The notes under the pieces were generated by a model that ran no database searches, was not told the origin of the DNA, and worked only from the letters and a program-made list of their open reading frames with translations. A stretch of DNA of 16,546 nucleotides. Source: JANNVK01 sp031414415 (GTDB lineage: Bacteria; Acidobacteriota; Blastocatellia; Pyrinomonadales; Pyrinomonadaceae). The stretch spans positions 1-16,546 of the forward strand of contig JANNVK010000046.1 in assembly GCA_031414415.1 (NCBI GenBank), in the 5' to 3' direction. Within the stretch, counting starts at the first letter, position 1; every line of letters starts with the position of its first letter. Below, in pieces: positions 6,050-13,392 of this stretch. The position numbers were made by a program, and so were the translations under genes.

Positions 6050-7640
6050 TATTAACTGGTCTCATGTGCGGGAACAAGATCACGTCGCGAATGCTTTGGC
6101 GATTTGTCAGAAGCATTACAAGGCGGTCGATTCCGATTCCGATTCCCGCAGCTGGCGGCATTCCATAGCTCAATGCACGTATGTAATCTTCGTCCATCAC
6201 CATCGCTTCATCATCGCCCTTCTCGCGGGCGTTTCCTTGATCGAGGAAACGTTCGTATTGCTCTTGCGGATCGTTTAATTCAGAGAAACCATTCGCACAT
6301 TCCATTCCACCAATAAAAAGTTCGAAACGCTCGGCGATATTCGGATTATCAGGCGACGCTTTTGAGAGCGGCGAGATTGATTTTGGGTAATCTATTATAA
6401 ATGTTGGGTTTATCACTTTTTCTTCAACGTGCGTTTCAAATAACTTAACAATATTTTCATCAGTAATTTCCGCACTTTCGACAAATTTGTTGATTGCATC
6501 TCGCATCGTCAATCTTTCAAACTTCCCGAAATCAACTTCGTTTTCTCCAAACTTCACTTTCAAACTTCCCGTCGCTTTCATCACAGATTCTTGCAGCAAT
6601 TTCTCGCAAAAATCCATCATTCCATTCACATCCATGTATGCACAATAAAATTCGAGCATCGTAAATTCCGGATTGTGCCGCTGTGAAATTCCTTCATTGC
6701 GGAAATTTCGATTAAGTTCGTAAACCTTTTCAAATCCGCCGACTGTTAATCTTTTCAGATAAAGTTCGGGTGCAATTCTCGCATAAAGCGGAATGTCGAG
6801 TGCGTTGTGATGCGTCGCAAACGGACGTGCCGCCGCACCTGTCGCTTTCGGCGTGAGCATCGGCGTTTCAACTTCAATATAGCCATCTTCATCAAGAAAA
6901 CGTCGCATTCCGCTGATTACTCTCGCACGAATTTCAAAAACCTCGCGGGTCGTAAGTGCTTCGTGTTCAACCTTTAAGCTGTCAGCAATCAGATCGGCAT
7001 AGCGATAACGACGTTGAATTTCAGGATCAGCGATTCCGTGAATTTTGTCCGGCATCGGCAACATTGCCTTCGATAAAAACTGCAAAGTTTCAACGTGAAC
7101 GCTCAATTCGCCTGTATTTGTGATAAACAAAAAGCCTTCAACTCCAATGAAATCACCGTGATCGCAAAGCTTAAACATTTCCCAACCATCTACCGATTTT
7201 GGATTTTGGATTTCGGATTTTGGATTATTCGAACCATTAAAGATTCCTTTGATATCGTCTCTTCTGATATAAACTTGAAGTCGATTTTTTCCGTCAGAAA
7301 GATGAACGAATGCGGCTTTTCCCATTGTTCGTGGTGGCGTGGCAAGTCTTCCGGAAATTCTCACATTCCCAAGTGCTTTTAATTCAGCGTTTAGAGCTTC
7401 TTTTAATTCTGGATTCGGTCGCTCGCCTTCGTTGAGAGTTTTTATATGATCTTTAATTTTATCGACAAGTTTGGCAATTGGCTCAAAAGCCAAAATGTTC
7501 GAAATTGTATCTTCAACACCCGAAATGTTCGTCCGCGAAAACTTGTTTGGATAAACATTTCCGACTAATTCGCGGAGTTTTGCCAAATGCTCTTTGCGTG
7601 CAAGCGTCTGATCGTTGTCTTCTAAAAAAGGAATCGTCAT
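6039..7640 (-). CDS. lysS: Lysine--tRNA ligase, class II
   Basis: A 533-residue LysRS that charges tRNA-Lys. The N-terminal OB-fold anticodon-binding domain (about 94-190, VRISGRLATPPRTMGKAAF) is followed by the class II catalytic core: GYIEVETPMLTPKATGAAARP (motif 1 region, about 254), FRNEGISQRHNPEFTMLEFY (motif 2, 313-332), FELFIGGMECANGFSELNDP and GIGIGIDRLVMLL (motif 3, about 499). It is longer than the usual roughly 500 residues because of a helical insert at about 40-92 and an 11-residue NPKSEIQNPKS insert (about 139-149) made by a heptamer DNA repeat. The C-terminus 'HMRPVNNSE' is altered by another repeat. The ATG at 7640 is chosen because AAGGTGA lies 8 nt upstream; a GTG at 7652 lacks one. 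Confidence 0.95.
   Translation of the reverse strand: MTIPFLEDNDQTLARKEHLAKLRELVGNVYPNKFSRTNISGVEDTISNILAFEPIAKLVDKIKDHIKTLNEGERPNPELKEALNAELKALGNVRISGRLATPPRTMGKAAFVHLSDGKNRLQVYIRRDDIKGIFNGSNNPKSEIQNPKSVDGWEMFKLCDHGDFIGVEGFLFITNTGELSVHVETLQFLSKAMLPMPDKIHGIADPEIQRRYRYADLIADSLKVEHEALTTREVFEIRARVISGMRRFLDEDGYIEVETPMLTPKATGAAARPFATHHNALDIPLYARIAPELYLKRLTVGGFEKVYELNRNFRNEGISQRHNPEFTMLEFYCAYMDVNGMMDFCEKLLQESVMKATGSLKVKFGENEVDFGKFERLTMRDAINKFVESAEITDENIVKLFETHVEEKVINPTFIIDYPKSISPLSKASPDNPNIAERFELFIGGMECANGFSELNDPQEQYERFLDQGNAREKGDDEAMVMDEDYIRALSYGMPPAAGIGIGIDRLVMLLTNRQSIRDVILFPHMRPVNNSE
7195..7229. repeat. Heptanucleotide repeat inside lysS
   Basis: Four clean 7-nt units (GATTTTG, GATTTTG, GATTTCG, GATTTTG) plus a degenerate fifth (GATTATT), read in frame on the minus strand as the peptide NPKSEIQNPKS. 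It lies in a loop of the anticodon-binding domain, where an insert is tolerable. Confidence 0.8.
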
Positions 7641-7648
7641 AAAAAAAA

Positions 7649-7655
7649 TCACCTT
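7649..7655 (-). promoter_or_regulatory. Ribosome binding site fixing the lysS start
   Basis: TCACCTT on the plus strand reads AAGGTGA on the minus strand, then eight T residues and ATG at 7640. It overlaps the alternative GTG at 7652, which therefore cannot be the start it serves. Confidence 0.65.
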
Positions 7656-7669
7656 AAACGTAAACCTTA

Positions 7670-7675
7670 ATTATA
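7670..7675 (-). promoter_or_regulatory. lysS -10 box
   Basis: On the minus strand the sequence is GGC-TATAAT-TAAGG, a perfect -10 hexamer about 30 nt before the lysS start codon. No convincing -35 hexamer is seen at 16-18 nt. A 7-bp direct repeat ACCTTAA (7651-7657, 7664-7670) lies between this box and the start. Confidence 0.5.
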
Positions 7676-7725
7676 GCCTGAGATGAGCGAATTTTGCATT
7701 TGTGCTAATCTGAAGTTTTCAGAAT

Positions 7726-8847
7726 ATGAGTTTTTCGACCGCCAAAAATAAAGAATTCGCCGATATTTTACACGAAATCCGAAGTGGAACGAAAATCGTT
7801 TCGCTTTCTGGGCTTACTTCAATTGCCTCGAAAGCCTTTATTCTAAATAGTTTGCAGTTAGAAGCAAAAAAAACTTTCGTTTTGGTGACTGACAGCAATC
7901 GCGAAATTGACTTATTTATCAATGATCTGAAGTTTTTTCGGACGAAAAACGAAACTCAGAAAACGGGCGTTTTGTCGCTTCCTAATTTTGAAAATGATGT
8001 TTATTCGGGAGTTTCGCCTCACGCCGAAACCTTGGAGCAAAGAGCCTTAACGCTCTGGAATCTGACGAATAAGCAATCAGAATTTATTGTGATTTCTGCT
8101 AAGTCTCTTGTAACACGTATTTTAACGCAACCAGAAATTAACTCTTTGGGAATGACGTTGAAACGCGACGAAGATTTTTCGCCTGATGATTTGATAGAAA
8201 AACTTGTCGCTTGCGGCTACGTCCGCGAAGAACCTTTGGCGAATTTTGGTCAATTTTCGATGCGTGGCGGAATTATCGATGTTTGGTCGCCAAATGCAAA
8301 ATCGCCTGTGAGACTCGAGTTTTTTGGCGATACGGTCGATTCGATTCGCGAATTCGACGCAGAAACTCAGCTTTCGATCCAACATTTAAACGAAATTTCA
8401 ATTGCTCCAATGCGAGAATTTCCCGCAAAACCACAAGATTTCAAAGATTGGGCATTTTTCGCACGTGAACTTTTTTTTGATGATTCATTTTCAAGAAATC
8501 TGCGTGACAGAACTCAATTTGCCGATGAAGGCGAAGATTTTAACGGTTGGGAAAATCTTTTTCCGATTGTTCAACCTCGCAAAGCGTCTATTTTCAGCTA
8601 TTTAAAAGATTGCGTTTTTGTAATTGACGAACCAGTGCAGATTGAACAAACGCTTGGATTATTTTATGAAACGCTCGAAAAACGTTATGCCGAAATTGTT
8701 GAAGCTGATGATATTGGGCTGAAACCGAGCGAATTATTTTTGACGATTGAAGAATTGCGAGAGAATTTATCCAATGTTCAAAGACTCGAATTACGTGCTT
8801 TGGGGAGAACAGCGAATGAATTTGATGAGCAATTTCAGGTTTCGTGA
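7726..8847 (+). pseudogene. mfd: Transcription-repair coupling factor Mfd, N-terminal third only
   Basis: The 373-residue product matches the N-terminus of Mfd: the UvrB-homology module with DVYSGVSPHAETLEQRALTL (about 91-110), VREEPLANFGQFSMRGGIID (166-185), PVRLEFFGDTVDSIREFD (194-211), APMREFP (227-233), and a domain-3-like part ending LRALGRTANEFDEQF (357-370). Full Mfd is about 1100-1200 residues; the RNA-polymerase-interaction domain, the RecG-like helicase translocase and the C-terminal domain are absent, and no frame downstream continues them. TGA at 8845 is followed after 4 nt by a heptamer tract. As it stands it cannot act as a translocase; a residual UvrA-binding function of the UvrB-like module is possible. 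No Shine-Dalgarno sequence is evident. It diverges from lysS. Confidence 0.85.
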
Positions 8848-8851
8848 ATTT

Positions 8852-8922
<71 letters not shown>

Positions 8923-8927
8923 ATTGT

Positions 8928-9029
8928 CAGCCAAGTCGCTATCGCTCCGTGTTCTGATTGATACTCCATTCTCCATTCTCAATTAGCAGCCAAGTCGCTA
9001 TCGCTTCGTGTTCTGATTGATTCTCCATT
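8928..9029. repeat. 59-bp tandem repeat, two copies
   Basis: Copy one (8928-8986) begins CAGCCAAGTCGCTATCGC and ends in ATTCTCC-type heptamers; copy two (8987-9029, partial) matches over 43 nt with two mismatches by eye. It follows directly on the heptamer tract, so 8852-9029 is one repeat block between mfd and murA. The minus-strand reading of this block gives a spurious protein tail ending INQNTER. Confidence 0.75.
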
Positions 9030-9071
9030 TTCTCTCTTGCCTTTTTCCTACTTTGTTTATAAGATTTTCCA

Positions 9072-9100
9072 TTCGCACTTATAACGATTACTGATATAAC
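9072..9100 (+). promoter_or_regulatory. Candidate murA promoter
   Basis: TTCGCA (9072-9077) and TATAAC (9095-9100) are separated by 17 nt, and the murA ATG starts only 4 nt after the -10 box. With no Shine-Dalgarno sequence this could give a leaderless or near-leaderless mRNA, though the -10 box is slightly too close for the usual initiation distance. Confidence 0.3.
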
Positions 9101-9104
9101 AAAA

Positions 9105-10376
9105 ATGGACAAATTTATTATCAAAGGCGGCAAACCGCTTCGTGGAAAAATCTCGATCAGCGGTGCAAAAAATTCCGCTTTACCATGTCTCGCGGCAACA
9201 CTCTTGACGGCGGAAACCGTTGTTTTACACAATGTTCCTTATGCACGTGACTTGATTACAATGCGTCGTTTGCTCGAAGATTTAGGTGCGACAGTACTCA
9301 CACCTGAGCTTCGGACACACAAAGTTTCTGCCGCAAATATAGAAATTTTTGAAGCTCCTTATGAACTCGTAAAAACGATGCGTGCGAGTGTTTTAGCTCT
9401 CGGACCGCTTTTAGCAAGATTTGGGCAAGCAAAAGTTTCAATGCCCGGCGGTTGTGCAATCGGCACGCGTCCGATTGATTTACATCTCAAAGCATTTGAA
9501 CAACTCGGTGCGGTCGTTTCGCTCGAATCAGGAAATGTAATTGCTACTGCACCAAATGGCAGACTTGTTGGGGCGGAAGTTTATTTCGACAAAGTTACGG
9601 TTACTGGCACGGAAAACGTCATGATGGCGGCGGCTTTGGCAAAAGGAACATCGAAAATAATCAACGCCGCACGAGAGCCGGAAATTGTCGATTTAGCAGA
9701 TTTGCTCAATAAAATGGGTGCAAGAATTCGCGGTGCGGGAACAGAAACGATTGAGATTGACGGCGTAGAAACGCTCGGAAGTGCCGAACATACAATTATC
9801 GCAGACCGAATTGAGACCGGAACTTTTATCGTTGCGGCAGCAATTACCGATGGCGAAATAGAGATTTCAAATTGCCGACCGGAGCATTTAGTTGCCGTAA
9901 TTAACAAACTTCGCGACGTTGGCGTAGAAATTACTGAGCTTAATCCGACAACGCTTTTGGTTAAAAATGGCAAAAATGGCTTGACGGCAAAAGATGTGAC
10001 AACCGAACCACATCCGTTGTTTCCGACCGATATGCAAGCTCAATATATGGCTTTGATGACTCAAGCAGAAGGCGTTTCAGTTGTGACAGAAACAATTTTT
10101 GAAAATAGATTTATGCACGTTTCGGAGCTTGTCAGAATGGGAGCAAACATTCAAGTATCTGGAAACAAAGCGATTGTTCGCGGTAAAACACAACTTGCCG
10201 GTGCTCCGGTTCTTGCATCAGACTTGCGTGCATCGGCTTCACTTGTTTTAGGAGCGGTCGCTGCAACGGGCGAAACAGAGATTGAACGCGTTTATCATAT
10301 TGACCGTGGTTATGAAAATATTGTGAAGAAACTGAGATCGGTTGGGGCAGATATTGTTAGGATTACTGATGGCTAA
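9105..10376 (+). CDS. murA: UDP-N-acetylglucosamine 1-carboxyvinyltransferase
   Basis: A 423-residue enzyme of the EPSP-synthase fold that transfers enolpyruvate from PEP to UDP-GlcNAc, the first committed step of peptidoglycan synthesis in the cytoplasm. It aligns by eye over its whole length with E. coli MurA (419 residues): GAKNSALP with Lys22 and Asn23, PYELVKTMRASVLALGPLLA, MPGGCAIGTRPIDLH with the active-site Cys117 (the residue fosfomycin alkylates), AAREPEIVDL, DRIETGTFIVAAAI, PTDMQAQYMAL, FENRFMHV and LRASASLVL. Cys rather than Asp at 117 predicts fosfomycin sensitivity. The ATG matches the family start. No ribosome binding site is apparent. Upstream is the repeat block after mfd, so it is probably transcribed on its own. 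Confidence 0.97.
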   Translation: MDKFIIKGGKPLRGKISISGAKNSALPCLAATLLTAETVVLHNVPYARDLITMRRLLEDLGATVLTPELRTHKVSAANIEIFEAPYELVKTMRASVLALGPLLARFGQAKVSMPGGCAIGTRPIDLHLKAFEQLGAVVSLESGNVIATAPNGRLVGAEVYFDKVTVTGTENVMMAAALAKGTSKIINAAREPEIVDLADLLNKMGARIRGAGTETIEIDGVETLGSAEHTIIADRIETGTFIVAAAITDGEIEISNCRPEHLVAVINKLRDVGVEITELNPTTLLVKNGKNGLTAKDVTTEPHPLFPTDMQAQYMALMTQAEGVSVVTETIFENRFMHVSELVRMGANIQVSGNKAIVRGKTQLAGAPVLASDLRASASLVLGAVAATGETEIERVYHIDRGYENIVKKLRSVGADIVRITDG

Positions 10377-10410
10377 ACTGTTTAAAACAAAGTTTTTTGA
10401 CAAAAAAACA

Positions 10411-10436
10411 GACTCGCTTTTATCGAAAAGCGAGTC
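10411..10436 (-). terminator. Intrinsic terminator of the gene at 10460-11470
   Basis: GACTCGCTTTT (10411-10421), loop ATCG, AAAAGCGAGTC (10426-10436) form a perfect 11-bp stem. On the minus strand it is followed by TGTTTTTTTG, giving a proper U-tract 24 nt after that gene's stop codon. On the plus strand no T-run follows, but the stem may also slow read-through from murA. Confidence 0.8.
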
Positions 10437-10459
10437 TCATTCGGATTGAACCGTAGCCC

Positions 10460-11470
10460 CTATCTAACTCGAGTCATATCAATTGGAATATAATTGTTAT
10501 CAACTTTTTTACCTGCACGATCCACGAAATATTGACTACTTTGCAAATAAACACCATCCATCGAGTGATCGTCAAAATCAGGAACTGGAGAACCAGCATT
10601 GCGATTAATCGTTTGAACAACCGCACCGCGTCCGGCACCTGTAAATATATCACCTTGTCCGAAAAGATTAGGAACCGGATCCCAAGCATTCACAACGTGC
10701 CGATACATAGGTCCATTTGGAAAAAATCTTCCTGCACCGCCAAAAGTTTGAACTGAAACAAAATCATTCAATCTTTTTTCAACAAGTGGAAGAATTTCTT
10801 GCCGCAAAGCAATTTCAAGTTTCAAGCGATCAACATCATTTGCACCGATTATTCCTCGCCCGACATTTTCCCAAAAGCCTCTACGCTTTTCAACTTCATT
10901 AAACAAAGCACGAACTTTTGCGTTCATTCTGCCATAACGGTCTAGCAATAATCCAATTCCTTGCCGCAAAGCACGGCTCGTGATAATTGCCCCTTGACTA
11001 TGAGCGACAATATTAAGATAAACACCGCTTACGCAGGCATCATATATCGCAGGTGCCATTGTGTTTGTCGCCGGATTGTTGCTCAAACCAGACTTATCAC
11101 CCAAACATTGCACAAGGTCAAAAACAATATTTGTGTCCGTTCCGTCACCACTTTGATTGTAAACCCCAATCACAGCAGCACCTGAAACAACACTCAAAAG
11201 TTTAATCGAATACGCATGTGCAGCCATCGGTGTTCCAATTCCGTTGACATAAAGAATTCTTTTATTCATTGCCGGAGTTGATGGACGGCGTTCTCCAACT
11301 AAGGGCGTAATTGCTGGAATACCCCAGAAATAGCGATTTCTATCGTATCCTCGAACAGTTCCCGGTGGTTTGTGTCCTGTTACCGGACCAAATGCTCCTG
11401 TAAAATCTCCGTCACCGAAAGGAATTACTTCCGGCGGATTCAATTTAATCTCGTTTGGATTTGTTGCCAT
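10460..11470 (-). CDS. Lipase-like alpha/beta-hydrolase family protein
   Basis: A 336-residue protein without signal peptide. Residues 1-65 are Pro/Gly-rich (IPFGDGDFTGAFGPVTGHKP). The rest looks like a serine hydrolase: strand and oxyanion region ILYVNGIGTP (72-81), nucleophile elbow NIVAHSQGAI (Ser158 in A-H-S-Q-G), then a helical region (170-235), VNAWDPVPNLFG with Asp264, and DFDDHSMDGVYL with His302, in the order and spacing of a catalytic triad. The 'HSQG' elbow, 'WDPVP' and 'DHS...Y' combination is shared with lipase-like domains, including some secreted antibacterial lipase effectors, but there is no secretion marker or immunity gene beside it. A strong AGGAG precedes the ATG; a perfect terminator follows. 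Substrate unknown. Confidence 0.65.
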   Translation of the reverse strand: MATNPNEIKLNPPEVIPFGDGDFTGAFGPVTGHKPPGTVRGYDRNRYFWGIPAITPLVGERRPSTPAMNKRILYVNGIGTPMAAHAYSIKLLSVVSGAAVIGVYNQSGDGTDTNIVFDLVQCLGDKSGLSNNPATNTMAPAIYDACVSGVYLNIVAHSQGAIITSRALRQGIGLLLDRYGRMNAKVRALFNEVEKRRGFWENVGRGIIGANDVDRLKLEIALRQEILPLVEKRLNDFVSVQTFGGAGRFFPNGPMYRHVVNAWDPVPNLFGQGDIFTGAGRGAVVQTINRNAGSPVPDFDDHSMDGVYLQSSQYFVDRAGKKVDNNYIPIDMTRVR

Positions 11471-11547
11471 TTATATTTCTCCTAAATTATTTACTTTATT
11501 TTTTTGTAAGAAAACTGAAAATCGTGTTCATATAACATTTCTTTAAT

Positions 11548-11577
11548 TAGACGTTCACGAGTTTTTGGTTTTATAAT
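11548..11577 (+). promoter_or_regulatory. Promoter of the HIT gene
   Basis: A perfect TATAAT (11572-11577) with a 4/6 -35 box TAGACG (11548-11553) at an 18-nt spacing, about 46 nt before the ATG at 11624. Confidence 0.5.
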
Positions 11578-11623
11578 AGATACATTTAGAAGACGCATTT
11601 GTATTTTTTATTTGCCATATTTT

Positions 11624-11971
11624 ATGAGCCAAAATTGTATTTTTTGTAAAATTATTACAGGAGAAATTCCTTCAAAATTAGTTTTTGAAGATGAACTTTG
11701 CGTAGTTTTTAACGACATTTCGCCGCAAGCACCTATTCATTTGTTGGTAATTCCACGTGAACATTTTGATTCGATTGATAAAGCTGAACCAAAACATCAG
11801 CAAACACTAGGTCATTTACTTTTAACTTGCGGAACACTTGCTCGCGAACTTGGTTTTGCCGAAAACGGTTATCGAACCGTAATTAATACTAATGATGATG
11901 GTGGACAAACCGTTTTTCATCTTCATCTACATTTACTTGCCGGCAGACAGTTTATTTTTCCGCCTGGCTGA
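11624..11971 (+). CDS. HIT family protein (HinT-like nucleotide hydrolase)
   Basis: A 115-residue histidine-triad protein. It opens with CIFCKIITGEIPS (Cys5 and Cys8 of a zinc site found in many members), has VFEDELCVVFNDISPQAPIHLLVIP and ENGYRTVINTNDDGGQTVFH, and ends with HLHLHLLAGRQF, the H-x-H-x-H motif whose histidine attacks the alpha-phosphate. HinT proteins hydrolyse adenosine phosphoramidates and acyl-adenylates in the cytoplasm. The length matches HinT. The ATG at 11624 is preferred over an in-frame TTG at 11612 because it matches the family start. No Shine-Dalgarno sequence. It stands alone between a divergent hydrolase gene and the TPR lipoprotein gene. Confidence 0.92.
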   Translation: MSQNCIFCKIITGEIPSKLVFEDELCVVFNDISPQAPIHLLVIPREHFDSIDKAEPKHQQTLGHLLLTCGTLARELGFAENGYRTVINTNDDGGQTVFHLHLHLLAGRQFIFPPG

Positions 11972-12059
11972 TTTTTGTTACAAACTTTTTTGAGATTTTG
12001 GATTCTAATTCCCCGTTGTATTTAATTTAAATAATTTTTGCCCCAATTTGAGGATAATA

Positions 12060-12845
12060 ATGAAACGATTTTTTTTAACCTTGCTAACTTTGAGTGCCTT
12101 GATTTCGCTAATTGCGTGTCAGAAAGAAGCACCGAAAACTAATAGCTCTAACAATAATCAAACAACAAATAAAGTTGAAAACGTCAATCTTAATTCAACT
12201 CCAAACACAAATGTCGAAGCGAAACAAGTTGTTGCTCCCAAAGAGTTTACTGATGCAAATGAAGCCTTAACCGAAGGAAAAAAACTGATAGATGTTGGCA
12301 AAGAAAAACTTGCTATTGATGCACTAAAACAAGCAATAAAGTTAAATCCGGAACTTGCTGAAGCTCATTTTGAACTCGGAGTTGCTTATGCAATAGTCGA
12401 GAGTGAAGACGAAACAAAAATTATTGGCGACAATAAAACTAAATCAACTAAGAAAACTAACGTCACCGTTGAACTCACAAATTCGGAAAAATCATTTGCA
12501 GAAGCTGTTAAAGCATATCAAAAGTTGCTCGCAAAAAATCCGAAAGATGATGTTGCACAATTTAATATTGGTCGAGCTTTTAACAAGTTAAATAAAGACA
12601 AAGAAGCGGAAACTGCTTTAAATAAAGCTGCAAAAATGAAGCCTGAAAAAGCTGAATATCAAATTGAAGTTGCGGCAATTATGATTAAGTTTACAAAATA
12701 TACTGAAGCAATCGCGTTGCTAAAAAAGGTTCAAAAACTTGAATCGGGCAATTCACAAGTTGAAAGTATGTTGGAAAAAGCCGAAGCTGGTGCAAAACGC
12801 GAGAATTTTGGTGCAAAACCAAAAGATAAACCAGCAGCAAAATGA
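12060..12845 (+). CDS. TPR-repeat lipoprotein
   Basis: A 261-residue protein with a lipoprotein signal: MKRFFLTLLTLSALISLIAC, lipobox LIAC with Cys20, so it is expected to be anchored to a membrane facing the periplasm or exterior. A low-complexity Asn/Thr linker (about 24-60) is followed by TPR-like helices: ALKQAIKLNPELAEAHFELG (about 92-111), AVKAYQKLLAKNPKDDVAQF, ALNKAAKMKPEKAEYQIEVA and AIALLKKVQKLESGNSQVES. A basic, Ala/Lys-rich tail ends the protein. TPR modules are protein-binding scaffolds; the partner is unknown. The ATG at 12060 has GAGG upstream; a TTG at 12048 is less likely. Its TGA overlaps the ATG of the next gene (ATGA), indicating translational coupling. Confidence 0.85.
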   Translation: MKRFFLTLLTLSALISLIACQKEAPKTNSSNNNQTTNKVENVNLNSTPNTNVEAKQVVAPKEFTDANEALTEGKKLIDVGKEKLAIDALKQAIKLNPELAEAHFELGVAYAIVESEDETKIIGDNKTKSTKKTNVTVELTNSEKSFAEAVKAYQKLLAKNPKDDVAQFNIGRAFNKLNKDKEAETALNKAAKMKPEKAEYQIEVAAIMIKFTKYTEAIALLKKVQKLESGNSQVESMLEKAEAGAKRENFGAKPKDKPAAK

Positions 12846-13123
12846 CACAAATTTCAGAATTAGAATTTGCGAGAATTTGCCTTGGAATCGCCGAAGATCG
12901 CGAATCTATTTGCAAACACAATCCGCTTGGCAGCGAAGATGAAATTTTACTCTGGATGTTGATGAGTTGTCTCATCAGTTATCTTAATCTATCGGCGGTT
13001 GAAACTCCTTGTTTTCCGGGCGTTCCAACTGCTGAAACTTACCGAAAAGCAATTTTATTTATTTTAGAAGACAGAAAAATTGTCGAATTTGATGTTGAAA
13101 AATATCTCGAGGCTCTAAAGTAA
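12842..13123 (+). CDS. Small conserved-looking protein of unknown function
   Basis: A 93-residue, mostly helical, mildly acidic protein (ISELEFARICLGIAEDRESI; HNPLGSEDEILLWMLMSCL; PCFPGVPTAETYRKAILFIL). Four Cys residues are scattered without a clear motif. There is no signal peptide, so it should be cytoplasmic even though it is coupled to a lipoprotein gene through an ATGA overlap. I do not recognise the family. Its stop codon TAA (13121-13123) coincides with the first three bases of the 132-bp repeat, so the native 3' end may have been altered by repeat insertion. Confidence 0.7.
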   Translation: MTQISELEFARICLGIAEDRESICKHNPLGSEDEILLWMLMSCLISYLNLSAVETPCFPGVPTAETYRKAILFILEDRKIVEFDVEKYLEALK

Positions 13124-13384
13124 CGCTGTCATCTTGACGGCGGTCTTGTGAGCATCTTGCTCGCAAGTCTTAATTCTAGAAATTACTTCGGACTCGAGAA
13201 GCGTTGGATGGAAGCACAACGCAACCGCCGACTGGAAGTCAGCGGTACGAGGTAACGCCGTCATCCTGACGGCGATCTTGTGAGCATCTTGCTCGCAAGT
13301 CATTCTTAAATTCAAAATTATTTCGAGTTTGAGAAGCGTTGGCTGGAAGCACAACGCGACCGCCGTTTAGAAACCTGCGTTACA
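13121..13384. repeat. 132-bp multi-hairpin repeat, two tandem copies
   Basis: Copies at 13121-13252 and 13253-13384 begin TAACGCYGTCATCYTGACGG and share internal hairpins: CCGTCA-TCC-TGACGG, CTTGTGAGC...GCTCGCAAG, GCGTTG...CAACGC and (copy one) CCGCCGACT...AGTCAGCGG. The middle of each copy has diverged while the hairpin parts are conserved, as expected for structure-selected REP-type elements. It fills the gap between the 12842 gene and the MBL-fold gene. Confidence 0.8.
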
Positions 13385-13386
13385 AT
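13381..13386 (+). promoter_or_regulatory. Candidate -10 box at repeat edge (leaderless MBL gene)
   Basis: TACAAT matches five of six -10 positions and is followed by six bases and then ATG at 13393, the usual distance to a transcription start. With no Shine-Dalgarno sequence, a leaderless mRNA is plausible. No -35 box is recognisable. Confidence 0.35.
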
Positions 13387-13392
13387 ATTTAA

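Noticed and set aside
8939..9232. Minus-strand 97-residue reading frame ending INQNTER
   Set aside because: It lies antisense to the start of murA and its C-terminal half is a translation of the 59-bp and heptamer repeats.
9581..9973. Minus-strand 130-residue frame inside murA
   Set aside because: Antisense shadow of a full-length, strongly conserved enzyme.
13115..13354. Minus-strand 79-residue frame with duplicated CEQDAHK segments
   Set aside because: It is only the translation of the two 132-bp hairpin repeat copies; no ribosome site and no other coding signal.
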